64,000 bases of DNA from Beta vulgaris subsp. vulgaris (GCF_026745355.1 NC_079209.1:45834971-45898970); one strand, 5' to 3'. Positions 1-11,973 are shown, numbered from the stretch's first letter. Program-made: numbers and translations. Notes: a model not told the origin generated them from the letters alone.

Positions 1-2471
1 AATAGTGTCGACTATTTCATTAATATTGCACAGTTTGATATATTTCCGGGAAAAAAATTGAGTAACTTGCTTACAACTGATTAAAGTTCATATGGGTCAG
101 AATTATTGTCTATTGAATATCACATTCAAATTTATAATTAATTTTTTGTAATTTATGTTTCTCTAACTATGGGCGAAGGAGTAGAGAAGTTTTTTTTTTG
201 AGATAAGTTTTTTTAGAGAGAAGGTGAAAATAAGAGTTTAAAGGGCTACGTTTAGTAAAGTGGGGTTGCGTTTAGTAAAGGGAACACATTACATAAGATA
301 GATAATTTTAAAAACATACATACATGAAATTTTAGTGAGATGTGAATTTTGTGGGTGGTTTGGATTAGTTTGGGAGTAATTAGGATTATTTGAATCCATA
401 ATATTGGTTTAGTATAAATAATATAGGTAGGAAAGAGTAATTAGAAAAAAATAGGTTGGGAAGAAGTTTGGTAAAATATATGAAATTTGGAATCAATTTA
501 TAGATAAAAATATTTTATACCCGTTATTGTAATATTTTTTTAAAAATAATAAGCTGATTTTTTTTATTAACATTACAAAATTTAGAACGTTGCAAATTAA
601 AGGGAAGAGTGTTGTAGACAAAAATGCCAAGTGACACGCTACCATTGGAGGGTCATTGGAGACGTGCACTCCATCTGAGGTCCTGCTAGTCTGAAAATCA
701 AGACCAACCAACTCTAAGGACCAATTGCTCCAATAACAAAGCTAAGTAAAGCTCGCTTTACTTTTTGCTAGACCAACCTAAAACCAAGCCATTGTACACG
801 CTCTAATGCTCACAGTTGAAGTTGATCTAGAGATGTCTTGTTATATGTTGTTCAGTGGCCCCACCTCACTGTACTTCATGTACACGTAATATTGACTTAT
901 TGGGTTGAACAAGTATTAGGTGAGATGGTCTTATATTATACCTTATTGTGAAAACTAATATTGGTTCGAAAAGCTATAATCTACTATCTAAATAAAATTA
1001 TGAATCTAGTATATATGAAGTTTACCAAGATTCCTGTAAAAAAAAAAAAATTTAGCAAGATTGCACATCATGACTAATTGATTATAACTAGATTGGTAAC
1101 CTGATTAAAATTTTCAGAGATTTGGATTAGACAATATAAACTTACATAAAATTAAATTTGAACTTGTACGATTGCACCCGAATCAAATTTAACTTGAAAT
1201 GAATTAGACCTAAAGACCACCCATACAAACACAAATACCCAAAATTTTCATCGTTGACATGACCAAACTCAACATATATGCACCCGAATCAATCCAACTT
1301 TATTCAACCTGAGTTATCCAATCCATAACTGATCGTACGTAGATATTGGAACTTAATGCACCCAAATTAACCCACCCAAATTCAACTCAGAAATAAAGGT
1401 AACTTGGCATGATCCAATCCAATATGACCCGAGGCGTAGGACCCGTTTGCCAAATTTAGTGTTTGACACCACCAAGTTAAATACTCATTGGAAGCAACTA
1501 TGTGGAGATTTTCCTTTTCCATTATGGTGTCAAAATAAGGCCACATCGTATCATATCATCCACGTTGTAAACGGTTTTTAAATCTAGCAAACCGATGCTA
1601 CTCGCAACATACAGGTGTAAAAAAGAATCACATTTTAGGTGGGTTAAAGGGATTTCTCATGGTTTGAACTGATATTGATTGTACGACAACCACATTATCC
1701 TTGTTATGCATCACCGTGACCATTGCTGCGATCATGACCGAAACCACATTTTTGAACTATGCATCCCATTACCCCATCCCCTCTCTACACGCTTGAAACA
1801 TCTAATATCGAGTTTGTGATTTGAGATAAATATCCGAGTTTGGGACCTATGTTTACTTTTAAAAAATTTGTCACTCCTAGTAATAGTTGTGGATAATTTA
1901 GGATATCAAAAAACACTTTCACAAATTAGAGGATTCTATTAAAAATCTAAAAAGGTAAAAGATGGACAATCTTTTTTCTTTTCTGATTGGTCTTTCTTTA
2001 AATGTAATTCCTTTACTTGTATAATTGCTAACTCAAGAATAGGGTGATGTCGACACGCATATCCTAAAAGACAACTTGTGTTAAAGCGTAAACTAGTAGA
2101 TAACGTGATCCCACCAGCTCATCTCAAGTTGTTTAAGATAATATGCTTACTCTCTGATTTCATATCATATTTAGTTTCTTGTTTCAAACTCTATTAAACT
2201 TTTTCTAAAGTTAAACTATTGGATCTTATTATATGCTAGAGGATTGTATCAACTAAAATGTGTATTGATCTGTACATGTAATTACTTTAATCGTAAATTA
2301 AGAGAATACACAAAAACAGATAAGCTTTAGGGTGTGCTTTTAAGCCTATGTAAGTATCATTGGCTATATATATGGCCCCTTGATTAAATATGCGATTATT
2401 AGTGGAAAAGATTAAGATGGACTTTGCCTCTTGACATGAAGAGAATATAGAATAGATTTCATATCCCTTAA
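1..2471. other. Intergenic, AT-rich, no gene seen
   Basis: No reading frame here resembles a known protein and no splice-supported gene is visible. The sequence is AT-rich with poly-A and poly-T runs. I see no terminal repeats or long tandem repeats, apart from a short local repeat of GTTTAGTAAAG near 248-280. Confidence 0.6.
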
Positions 2472-2480
2472 CAGATTTTT

Positions 2481-2977
2481 GTCAGAAACAACATTTTAAA
2501 TACAAGTTTTGCGAGAGACTACCTTATAAAAAAATCTGGCAAAATAAGATCTTAGAAATATTTTTTGCGAGGAATAACCTTGAATCATTTTCTCTGCGTT
2601 GACCAAGTATTTTTCGACTTCGATTCACTAAAATCAAACATGACAAAGCACGTAATATACATTTCTTATGTTTCAACCCCATTTTCCTTCATATACTGAT
2701 AATTTTCCTTCATATACGGATGAATTCAACGTAGGAAAATATTTGGTCAATGTCGAAAAATAGAGAGAAAAAAAGAGATCAAACATAAGAGATGCAATTC
2801 ACGTGCCCTCCACATGTTTGTTTTAACGAGTCAACGCTAAAAAATGATTGGTCAATGCTAGAAAATGGGTTGAGGTTATTTTTCGCAAAATATTTTCTTT
2901 TTAATGTCTTATTTGGTCAGATTTTTTTAAAAAGACTATATATTGCAAAAACTTATATTTAAAAAGTTGTTTTTGAC
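2481..2977. mobile_element. Long-TIR non-autonomous DNA transposon (MULE-like MITE)
   Basis: The two ends are inverted copies of each other over roughly 120 bp. The left end begins GTCAGAAACAAC and the right end read inward begins GTCAAAAACAAC; both continue with an AAATACAAGTTTT-like stretch and an AAAAAATCTGRC block, and reach GTTGACCAA. The flanks, CAGATTTTT on the left and AATTTTTTC on the right, could be a diverged 8-9 bp target duplication. There is no coding capacity. Long TIRs and a TSD of about 9 bp suggest the Mutator superfamily, but the superfamily call is inference. Confidence 0.6.
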
Positions 2978-3231
2978 AATTTTTTCATCCATTAATTGAG
3001 TTTTTACGGCTCATGCTATTCAGTGCATAATTTGTGATTTATGTTGTTTCCTACGGTGGAGCTTATTAAGGTTTAGTATAAAAAATTAGCAATGTGGTGT
3101 AGCATATTCCTATGTGTTTTTGGCTTCGTTTGCTGTACTTGCTGACAGTCAGATCTGAGGGAGACATTTAATCATTTACTAACTCCATTATTTTCTTGTG
3201 AATCATTTATATTATACTTCAATATTTCTTA

Positions 3232-3297
3232 TGGATCATTTATTGGAAATTTTGTGGATCATTTATTGGAAATTTTGTGGATCATTACTGGAGATTT
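3232..3297. repeat. Short tandem repeat, 24-bp unit
   Basis: About 2.7 copies of a 24-bp unit containing GGATCATTTATTGGAAATTT occur head to tail. The stretch 2987-3413 around it holds no gene I can recognise. Confidence 0.7.
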
Positions 3298-3431
3298 CAC
3301 TGATGTTGATTCGCAAAAAGATTTCCGAAAATAAAAGAAATTGGATCTATGTTTGTTTTCATAAAAATAAAAAGTAAGTTCTGAATTTTAATTATCATAA
3401 TGAAATTAATCATTTAGAAGTCTTTATTTTT

Positions 3432-3664
3432 GTCCTACTACGAGGAGTTTCCCACCGCCTTCGACTAGTGGACTAATCTCCTGCGGAAATTTGCATGGGT
3501 ACCTCGACTAGTGTACTAATCTCCTACGGAATTTTGCATGGGTACCTCAAAGGGCAGCATCCCTCCCAACAGGGATTTTTTCCATACCCAAGGCTCGAAC
3601 CTGACAGGCTGACCCCTGGGTAAAAGAGCGAGAGGCCCTTACCACTCACACCAATTCTAGTTGG
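3432..3664 (-). mobile_element. tRNA-derived SINE with target-site duplication
   Basis: Read on the minus strand, the element has a box A-like segment (TGGTGTGAGTGGTAAGGG, 3636-3653) and a box B (AGGTTCGAGCC, 3592-3602) about 35 bp apart, as in tRNA-derived pol III promoters. It is bracketed by TTAGAAGT followed by T-rich sequence on both sides (left from 3414, right from 3665), a plausible target-site duplication. The body contains a duplicated segment of about 45 bp (3460-3548). No protein is encoded. Confidence 0.65.
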
Positions 3665-3808
3665 TTAGAAGTTTTTTTTTTTAAATAGGGAAGAGTTATC
3701 TTTTCCTTATTTATTTTAATAGGATACACTCAAATACTATTAGCTAAATTGGTTTATCTTTTCTCAAACCACTTGAGGAATTAATCTCTTTCAGATCTAA
3801 ACGTAATA

Positions 3809-4126
3809 CTACAAAAACCAAATGCATTTCGCATCATCATCGACAACGCTAACACCAATGAGTATTAGTGGATTATCCAGCAAATCCATCAGTTGGCCAA
3901 AGAGTTCTTCTGGTTGAGAGTTCATAAAGTTTCTAGAATGCAAATTCGAGAAGCACAAAAGATGGTCGGACAATATGTCACTACTATATCCTGCTTCTCC
4001 ACATCCTTGTAATTTACAGTTCATTTTACCAATGTCAAAAAGAAAAAAAAGTTCAACAACAACAGTACAACACTGATGAGTATTTGTCTTACCAATTTTA
4101 GACGGATGAAAACTTTCATATAACAA
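3809..4126 (-). pseudogene. Unassigned coding remnant, weakly exonuclease-like
   Basis: An open frame of 105 codons has no obvious gene structure around it. A segment near residues 56-98 (LHSRNFMNSQPEELF, then NPLILIGVSVVDDDAK) has the general pattern of the central part of plant 3'-5' exonuclease (Werner-like) domains, where a hydrophobic strand and IGV..DDAK follow a Leu-rich helix. The catalytic acidic motif expected upstream (DxE) is not visible, so a functional gene is unlikely. It could equally be chance. Confidence 0.2.
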
Positions 4127-4129
4127 AAT

Positions 4130-5470
4130 GATGGTGTGAACACCAACAATAATTTCCCGTGATCGAAACTATTGGTTTATACGAACAATTGCCTGGTTCC
4201 AAATGTCACAAATACCTACTCAAGATTTTTGCCTATTTCCATAGTTTTTCTTCTGATCTTGAGCAGGTATTTTGCAATGTGTGGCACATGGATCAGGGGT
4301 CACTCCAGAAGATATTTGGGGAGTTTTCTTATACTGGATGCAAACCATAGGCTCATAAAACTTAGACAATCGATCACGTCTCCCGTGCAGGCAAACTACA
4401 ATCGATCAAAAGCATCCTAATAAAAATGCAAAACTTTAGGTGTGTTTGTCCTTCCTAAGAAGATTGTTAGAGAAATCACGAGTTTTTGTAGAATTTTTTT
4501 GTGCGCAGGAGATTACTCACCCCTCTAAAAGAGCCCTTGTCTCTTGGGAGAAAATTTGTATGCTTAGAATGGCTAGAGGGATACATGCTAGAATTCGGGT
4601 GAGCAAAAACATGGCACGGTAGCCAGGTATTTGAAGTTCCTTTCGTCCCTAGCTAATTTAACAGATAAGTTATGGGTGAGATGTGTACGTGCCTAGACAA
4701 AAATATCAGACTTCACTGTCACTGTCATTTTTTCTGGATGATGGAGTAAAACTAGTTGTTTGTACTTCTCATGTGGATAGTTGTGGTGCTTTGGACAAGC
4801 TTCTTAGCAATCAATGGATGGCTAATTTAGCACCAAGAAGATGTTTGAGCTCTTGTAAGGTCAAATTCCAGAAGGTCAAGTGGAGAAGGCTGCCGATTCA
4901 AAGAACAGAGGCTGCTAAAGCTCATCAACATGAGCCAAAAAAAAAAAGCCTGAGTTTGGGCAGAACGATCGGGTCGGTTTTTGTGGGCAAAATTAACAGA
5001 CTTTTGGCATGATTCGGAACCTGTTGTCTTAGACAAATATTGCATTGGGCCCAAAAACCCAAACTAGCCCGACCAACAGCAAGTTTGGGCACAATTTACG
5101 GTCCAGCCCAAGCCACTTTTTTGAGCAAAAATCCAGCCTAACTCAACCCATGACCAGTATTTAATCATAACCAGCTCTATATTATAAAAATGTGTTTATG
5201 GGAATACTATTTATGAAATTTGGCAGAAACAATAGAGTGAAGTTTGTCGAGCAATTATCTTGACAGCAGCCTATGGGATATCTGAATCACAAAAAAAGAT
5301 GCCGAGCTGACAGCTTCTTTGCTTCCTAAATCCTAGGTCTATTTAGTGGCACTTGAGTCTGCTTAGTGCGTGAGTTTACAGGTACAAAAATCAAGTAGAA
5401 TAACCACACAATGAAGAAACTTTCATAGTAAAACAATATTATAAAAGAACAAATCCTACAAACTGTAGTA
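4130..5470. other. Intergenic, no supported gene
   Basis: Several short plus-strand frames occur at 4159-5012, but none has a recognisable domain or start context, and they overlap in different frames. The stretch from 4950 to 5150 is rich in GGGC/GCCC words without a clear repeat structure. Confidence 0.5.
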
Positions 5471-5482
5471 AATCACCATAAG

Positions 5483-6403
5483 CTACAAGGGATCATTTAA
5501 ACAAAGCAAATTAACTTCACAAGTAGCCAAAAGACAGTGATTCCTAACCTTCAAACCTCTCCTAAACCGATTCTCAACCACATACTCTTCAAACTTCCTA
5601 ACCATCTTTACAACGAAGTTCTCGCCTTCACCAGTCAGTGGTTCAGTAAAAACAGTCAGGAAACCATTCCGGTTCCCAAAAGCAATATCAGTGAACCGGC
5701 GATCACCCACCATAACAACCTCCATATATTGACAACCCAGTTGCTTCTCTATTTCCTCTGCACTTCCAGCTGGCTTCTTCACCCTATGTCTTATTACTCT
5801 GATCCCCATTTCTCTCTCCAACGCCTCCGCTTTTGACTCGTCCGGGTCAAACTCATATAGCCCCACCGAGTTACTGAACACAGCAACATTCTCTTCACCG
5901 AAGACAGCTTTGCATTTCTCTAAGGAAACCTTTAGTGGGTCCCATAAGTTCAAAGAGTAAGGTAAGGTGATTGTGTTATCCTTGTCGAAAACAACCCCTT
6001 TGAAGCCCCTACGATGGAGTTCTTCCCAATTTATATAACGTATATTTGGGACTTTGAGGTGAGAAAGAAGCAAATCAGGGTCCTTTGTGAGGATTCTCAA
6101 AGCAAAAATGATGCCCTCGAGATTGAATCGTTGGCCTATTGCAGCTTTCAGTTTTGCCCACGACATGTTTGTGAAAATGGAGCAGAAAAAATTTGAGGTT
6201 TCTTCAACACTGAGGATGATGTTTTCTTTCTCTCTACTCACACAGAGATTGTTGGGTCTCTTAAGTGGTCTTGTTTTGGTCTTGATTTTGATTTGGGGTA
6301 AATTAAAGAAGTTTTTTGTGCTGCAACTTGGTGGGGGTGAACATCGGCGAATATGTGGCAAGGACAGCAGGGGAATTGACTGTGGGCAGATGAGGTTGAT
6401 CAT
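5483..6403 (-). CDS. PGPP1: Phosphatidylglycerophosphate phosphatase-like HAD protein
   Basis: A single-exon gene of 306 codons. It matches the YqeG/PGP phosphatase group of the HAD superfamily (subfamily IIIA), which removes the phosphate from phosphatidylglycerophosphate to make phosphatidylglycerol. Motif I is FDKDNT (nucleophile Asp140, general acid Asp142), motif II is the FSNS segment (Ser177), motif III is a Lys in HRVKKP (209-210), and motif IV is GDRRFTD (233-239). Residues 1-79 are rich in Ser, Pro and basic residues and look like an organelle transit peptide; Met80 (MSWAKLKAAIG) begins the conserved part. The ATG at 6401-6403 is the most upstream one in frame. The C-terminus is slightly short compared with what I recall of the Arabidopsis homologue. 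It is expected in chloroplast and/or mitochondria. All catalytic motifs are present and there is no frame break. The neighbours are repeats, giving no functional context. Confidence 0.88.
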   Translation of the reverse strand: MINLICPQSIPLLSLPHIRRCSPPPSCSTKNFFNLPQIKIKTKTRPLKRPNNLCVSREKENIILSVEETSNFFCSIFTNMSWAKLKAAIGQRFNLEGIIFALRILTKDPDLLLSHLKVPNIRYINWEELHRRGFKGVVFDKDNTITLPYSLNLWDPLKVSLEKCKAVFGEENVAVFSNSVGLYEFDPDESKAEALEREMGIRVIRHRVKKPAGSAEEIEKQLGCQYMEVVMVGDRRFTDIAFGNRNGFLTVFTEPLTGEGENFVVKMVRKFEEYVVENRFRRGLKVRNHCLLATCEVNLLCLNDPL

Positions 6404-6652
6404 GTGTAGTTGGACTGACCGTAAGCTTGGGCTGAAATGTTTAATTAGAAATTATTAGGCCTAATAAGAGCATCATACACATTGCCCAATTTTTAAAACA
6501 GACCATCGCAAAATTATTCAAAAAATTTAACCTGTATAAATAAAAACAAACTAGGTGAGTGCTTGTGCGTTGCAGGGTTAATACAACTCAAATAGGTCAA
6601 TGGCTCAACTATAAATTTGTAGGTTCTATATGGTATAGTGAATCATACTTTT

Positions 6653-7140
6653 GTTAGTTCCCTCCACCATCCTTCAATCATAGCACAATAATTTTACCAA
6701 ATTATACAAGAGCTATTAGGAGTGATACACTCGCAATTATAAAATACCTAATTGACAAATTTTTAAACAAAATTTTCTACTTTTATTTCTCATCTTTCAA
6801 TCATAAGTTAAAAAATTTAAACAAATTATTCAAGAGCTATTAGGAGTGATACACTCGCAATTATAGAATACCTAATTGCAAATTTTTAAACATAATTTTC
6901 TACTTTTATTTCTCATCTTTCAATCATAAGTTAAAAAATTTAAACAAATTATTCAAGAGCTATTAGGAGTGATACACTCGCAATTATAGAATACCTAATT
7001 GACAAATTTTCAAACATAAATTTCTACTTTTGTTTCTCATCTTTCAATCATAAGTTAAAAAAATTTGAACATATTATTCAAGAGCTATTAGGAGTGATAC
7101 ACTTGCAATTATAGAATACCTAATTGACAAATTTTACCCA
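6653..7140. repeat. Tandem repeat, about 124-bp unit, roughly four copies
   Basis: The phrase CAAGAGCTATTAGGAGTGAT recurs at 6707, 6831, 6954 and 7079 (spacings 124, 123 and 125). Each is followed by ACTCGCAATTATA, CCTAATTG and a CTTTCAATCATAAGTTAAAA-like stretch. Copies differ by single bases and short indels. The array lies about 250 bp beyond the 5' end of the PGP phosphatase gene, on its promoter side. Confidence 0.9.
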
Positions 7141-7760
7141 ATCAACTACTGGAACAAACCAATAATTCATTGACTATCACCAATATGCAATTATACATTC
7201 AAACAACCAAAAGATTAAATGACAGTGGACCTAAATTCTAATAATAGAAATCACACATTCACAACAATTGACTTGTTTAAAATAAAAAATCACACCAATT
7301 CAACATTTTATCCTCCGAACTCCATTTTGATGGAGTAACTTGAATTCTAATAAATCACGAAAATCAGAAATTCACAACAAATCACTAGTTCCAATTCACA
7401 AATCACAACAAATTTCATTATTGACGGAGTAGTTTCGATTCTAAATAACAATCATTAGTTTTGAAATAAATAAATTTGGGTTAAAAAAAGGAGCTGCAAA
7501 CTTACCTCTCAAAAAATCGGTGGGCGAGCGGAGGACGGAAACATTAAGACACGAGTGGGGTTGGAGTAATACGGAGGTGCAGCGTGAGGTCTGAGGAGTG
7601 AGAAAGACTCAACTTATTCAAGTTTAAACCTGTATTTTGCTTTTTTTTTTTTGGGTGGGTCTTATGGGTAAATGAAGGTTTTGGAAGATCAAAAGTTCTT
7701 GCAATTTAACCTGGTTTCGGTTGCGGGAAGATACTTTTGAGAATAGGGGATGGTAAGGTA
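7141..7760. other. Intergenic, no gene seen
   Basis: AT-rich sequence with no supported reading frame. A more GC-rich purine stretch (about 7500-7620) could be a transcript leader, but no downstream frame supports it. Confidence 0.5.
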
Positions 7761-7764
7761 AACT

Positions 7765-7850
7765 CTTTCCCGAAAAACCCTAGTGAGAATCGAACTTCCA
7801 ACTCTAAGGTTGGTCGATTTTTTCCTAATCACTAGGTTAAGTTGAGCTTG
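7765..7850 (-). mobile_element. Possible tRNA-derived SINE fragment
   Basis: On the minus strand a box A-like AACCTAGTGATTAGG (7824-7838) precedes a box B-like GTTCGATTCTC (7785-7795), the spacing expected of a tRNA-like head. CCTAGTGA and TCACTAGG form an inverted pair, like an arm. No clear poly-A tail or target duplication was found, so the boundaries are open. Confidence 0.35.
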
Positions 7851-8098
7851 GTATAAGAAAATTATTTAGGGATGTCTCTGTACCTTAAGAAAACGACGAT
7901 CCGATATATGCAGTCTTTAGGGCTTTTTGTGCATAAAAACTAGTAAAAGTTATTTAACGCTTATTTATACTCTCAAAGGAATCTTAGAATTATGAATCGT
8001 TGACCTAGAACTAATAACTATTATTTGTTGACAACTCGCAATTTCTCAACGAGCCTAACTAGTTTGCAAATTATTGGAGCTTGGCTCAAAATTTTCTA

Positions 8099-8388
8099 GA
8101 GATGTGCATAACAAAGTTCGATTCGAAAAATTTGTGAGCAGGCTCAAATTATATTTTAGCTATATCATTTTTTATATTATAAAATTAAATGAAAAGCTAT
8201 ATTTAAATTTTGCACAATAGTTGTTAAAAACCCAAATAAAGTAGTATGAACTTATGTATATAATTTAGTTTTTTTTTAACTCAAATTCATTTTTAAGGTA
8301 AGTTTAACTAGAAAATTAAGCTCGATACTTGGCTCGAGTTCGAGTAAAATTGTAACGAGTCGAGCCGAGCCTGTTCATTAACACCCCT
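8099..8388. mobile_element. hAT-type MITE with 8-bp target duplication
   Basis: The right end is ...TTAACACCCCT and the left end begins GAGATGTGCATAA, imperfect inverted copies in the hAT TIR style. The flanks are ATTTTCTA (8091-8098) and ATTCTCTA (8389-8396), an 8-bp duplication with one mismatch. The inner sequence also pairs GAGCAGGCTC with GAGCCGAGCC. It is non-coding. Confidence 0.6.
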
Positions 8389-8457
8389 ATTCTCTAATAT
8401 AAACTTTATTTGATGGTTTCCTGTTGGTCATAGCTCACGTACTGCATATAGAGAATA

Positions 8458-8586
8458 TAATTTTTTTTTAAGTATCACTTGAGGGAGGATAAAGAAGAAA
8501 TCCTCAAATGAGTCATATGAGGTTTGATCCCTAGACCTCAGGTATACAAGATGAAAAGCGATTCCACTACTCCACCACCTCAACCT
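8458..8586 (-). mobile_element. tRNA-derived SINE with perfect 13-bp target duplication
   Basis: CATATAGAGAATA occurs exactly at 8445-8457 and 8587-8599, bracketing a 129-bp element. On the minus strand it starts with a GAGGTGGTGGAGTAGTGG box A-like region, has GGTCTAGGGATCAAACC at the box B position, and ends in an A-rich tail (T-run on the plus strand at 8460-8469). This is a clear retroposed SINE with recognisable promoter elements. Confidence 0.82.
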
Positions 8587-9375
8587 CATATAGAGAATAG
8601 AATACTTTATGACATTATACCCAAAATAAATGCAAAAATTATTAAAAGAGACGGTCTAATTTTAATATAAAAGTAGACCTAGTTACTAAATAGATTAAAC
8701 TAGTCACCGAAAGAAATTAACTTAGTCACTATTGGGCTAATTTTCTTTTTAATATTGGGCTTATCATTGCCTAATTTTAATTTAAAAGTAGGCGGTCTCT
8801 TACAAGACAAACTCAAATAAATGACCGAAATTTCTACAATATTATTTAGAAAGGAAAATATGCCTGCTGATTATGGTTCACAAATGCTAAATTATTGTTC
8901 ATCATTCTCTTAGCCTTTTGAGTGATATCACTATTCTACAAAAATTGTTAGGAGGCCGAGATTGATTAAATTTGTTAAGAGGACGAAACTGATTAACTTC
9001 AATAAACTAAGTCTTATTATTTTCTTTCAATTAAAATTTAATTTCACTCAACAAGATCTATCGAGTATGTTGGGAGGGCGAGACTGATGACATCCAATAA
9101 GTTCCAAGTAAAGTCGCCAGAGCTTGTTCTAGAGCTATCCATTTGCACCCGGCGGTCAAAGCGTTCCTTTTCGAGAAGACCGAGATGACTCCTTCGTTCT
9201 TATTTATATAAAATTAGTTAATAAAACTATTAAATTCACTCAATAAGAGTATGATCTAATGGGTTTGTTAAAAGGGCGTGATTGATTAAATCAAATAAAT
9301 TCGATCTTATAGTTTTCATTCGTATTCATATATAATTAGTCAATTAAACTACTAATTAATTTCACACAATATTAA

Positions 9376-10132
9376 GGAAAATTGTCAATGGTGGGCTCCT
9401 ATTCTTGAGAATTCCTAATAGTAGATTCAATTTTTTTTCTTTGCATTGTTAGGCATCAATTTTCCTAATTTACCCAAATGTAGCAATAATTAGGATTAAA
9501 GATAAATTTTATGTTTCGTTTTAATAATTTTGTTAAGTTTTGTCTAAGCGCTACTAACCATGATTTACTTAGGTCAAAACTTTTAATTGATAACAAAAAA
9601 AATTTCCCTCCAATTTTGATTTCACTTTCCCTCCATCCTGACCTCCCCTTCCCATTATGAAATGTGTTGCCTTGTGACTGTTACTCACCTTTGTTGTTCT
9701 TTTTGTAAAAAAAAAATATATATAAATCCATGGCATATATTCATCTTCTTACTCCGTCACTGTGTAATATTTTTCCCTTGGGTATGCATTATATATATCA
9801 GAAGTCATAGAATAGTGAATATTTCACTATATTAGAAAGCACATAAAAAATATGCATACTACTAAGTACTAACTGTATACAATATACCAAGATATGTTAG
9901 GATTCATCATAAAGATTAATATTGACCGACTCTTGCACCTAAATAAATCATGGTTAGTAGGGCTTAGGCAAAACTTAACATAAGTTTAAAATTAAACATG
10001 AAATAAATGTTTAAGCTTCATTAATGCTATGTTTAGGTAAATTAGGAAAATTGAGGCCTATCAATGGGGAAAAAAAATTCAAATCTACCATTGATAATTC
10101 TCAAGAATAAGAGCCTACAAGTGGGAATTTCC
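9376..10132. mobile_element. Long-TIR MITE (MULE-like) inside the tandem array
   Basis: The ends are inverted copies over at least 100 bp: the left begins GGAAAATTGTCAATGGTGGG and the right read inward begins GGAAATTCCCACTTGTAGG, with a common TATTCTTGAGAATT core and CAATTTTCCTAATTTACC further in. A second inner inverted pair (ACTAACCATGATTTA and its complement) extends the fold. The flanks ACAATATTAA (9366-9375) and ATAAGATTAA (10133-10142) match at 8 of 10 positions, fitting the 9-11 bp duplication of Mutator elements. No coding capacity. Confidence 0.7.
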
Positions 10133-10457
10133 ATAAGATTAAACAAGCTCCATATAACAAGTTTGTTTTGAGTGCGAGACTAGTTAAATCCAATAAATTT
10201 GATCGGAAGTTTTCCTTTGTATTCATATACAATTAGTCAATAAAACTAACAAGCTCCATATAACGAGTTTTTCTGAGTGCGAGACAAGTTAAATCCAATA
10301 AATTCGATCAAATAGTTTTCCTTCATATTCATATACGATTATTTAATAACGATATTGATTTCACTTAACAAGAGTGATCGATCTACGATGTAACGAGTTT
10401 GTTATGAAAGGGAGACTAATTAAATTCAATAAACTAAATCTTATACTTTTCATTCAT

Positions 10458-11971
10458 ACCCTTGAGTTTTGAAGATGACTTAACCACAAAAGACATATTG
10501 CATTTTATTTATGTTAATGCTAGGTATTTCATTCTCGAGCAAAGAGAATACTTGATTGAAGATTAAAATGGAGAAGTAATCAAAGATCGAAGTGAAGATG
10601 TTCGAATTATGAAGTACCGAGCTTGGAGTGAAGATTAGAATACATTAGGGTGTATTTAATATCTTCTTGTTAAGGTTGAGTAAAAACTCAATTTAGTTTG
10701 TAGTGAATTCTCAAGCGGAACTTGGTTCTATTCCCATGAAAGGAACAGACACTGGCGCCGTTAGGAACAAGGTTAAGGATAGACTTATAAACTGCCTTAG
10801 GAACACCTAAATAACTTCTAAGTGGTGCGCCTAACATTACTTGTGCGCATAACAGGCTAGTTAGAAGTTTTAGGTTAGTTTTGACTAGATCCATTATTAT
10901 AGGGAGTTTGTTATTAGTTTGTTAGGAAAAATTTTAAATTGATTTTCTGATTTTATTAAGATAAATATCAAACGGTTTTTAATCTTATCTTATATATTTT
11001 AATTAAACTAAAAGATTTTGTTTTCAAAATTAAATATCATTTCCGGTCTTAAAAAGATTTTCTTTTAGATATAGAAATGATTTCCGTTTTTATTCAACTT
11101 ATTTTTAAAAGATATTTTCGTAAAAACTATTTTAAGTAAATATTTTATTTACTCCCCAAAGATCAGCTATCACGCCTAAACCTACTGCTACACATTTGTA
11201 GTTAGTGGTTAGTGGGCTTAGTTATTTATTTCCCAAGTCTTAATTAATTTAAATAGTTTCATTATTCCCCAAGTATCTAAAACCACGTAATACTTACTGC
11301 TTCTTGTTTTAAGTTAAGTAGTGGAGGAAGTGGTTAATTACTACTCAAGGAATATTTAATATAAACTAATTTTAATTAAAGTCATGGACATCATGGGATA
11401 ATGGATTAATGTGGATAAGTTTATGTCTTGCTAAATTGTCTATAAATAGGCGCCTAAACCTTAGAACAAATTTGTGTCTGACTTAGCTAATTATCTTAGT
11501 TTCTAAGAGTCAGTGTCTTTCCTAAGAGAATTCATACTTACTTTATTTGAGTTATTACTCTTCCATTGTCTTAAAAATTGTATTTTTGGTAAAGGGTTTG
11601 AGTGAACTCTTGTAAGTGTGAGAAGCTTTGAGTGAAGCAAGAGAAAGAGAAAGAGAAAGTAACTTCGAGTGAAGTTTGAGAGGAACGACAGTTGTGGGAA
11701 CTGTCGTTGGGAACTTGAGTTTAGTAACTTAAGTTGTAGCTCGAGAGAAAAGTAATAGGATTAAAGTTGTTTTAGCCTATTATGGTGGAAAGTTTGAGTT
11801 AAAATCCCTTGTGGTCGAGGTTGTTTCTTCCTACTGGGCCTAGGAAGTTTTTCCTCGCTAAAATCTCTCGTGTTCCATTGTTTGTTCCCAAGTTACTTTT
11901 AATTCCGCAAAAAGTATAGCTTATTCTTCACTATAATTCACCCCCTCTTATAGTGCTCATATTATACAACA
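10458..11971 (+). repeat. 5' LTR of the Sirevirus-like element
   Basis: It matches 18374-19897 along its length with scattered single-base differences and small indels. It ends in TACAACA directly before the PBS. The first five bases expected from the 3' copy (TGTTG) are not present here, so the 5' tip is mutated or lost. A TATA motif CTATAAATAGG lies near 11439-11450, followed by the likely transcript start region. Confidence 0.9.
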
Positions 11972-11973
11972 AT

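Noticed and set aside
3592..3653. Possible genuine tRNA gene (box A and box B)
   Set aside because: No cloverleaf with acceptor and anticodon arms; the boxes belong to a SINE flanked by a target duplication.
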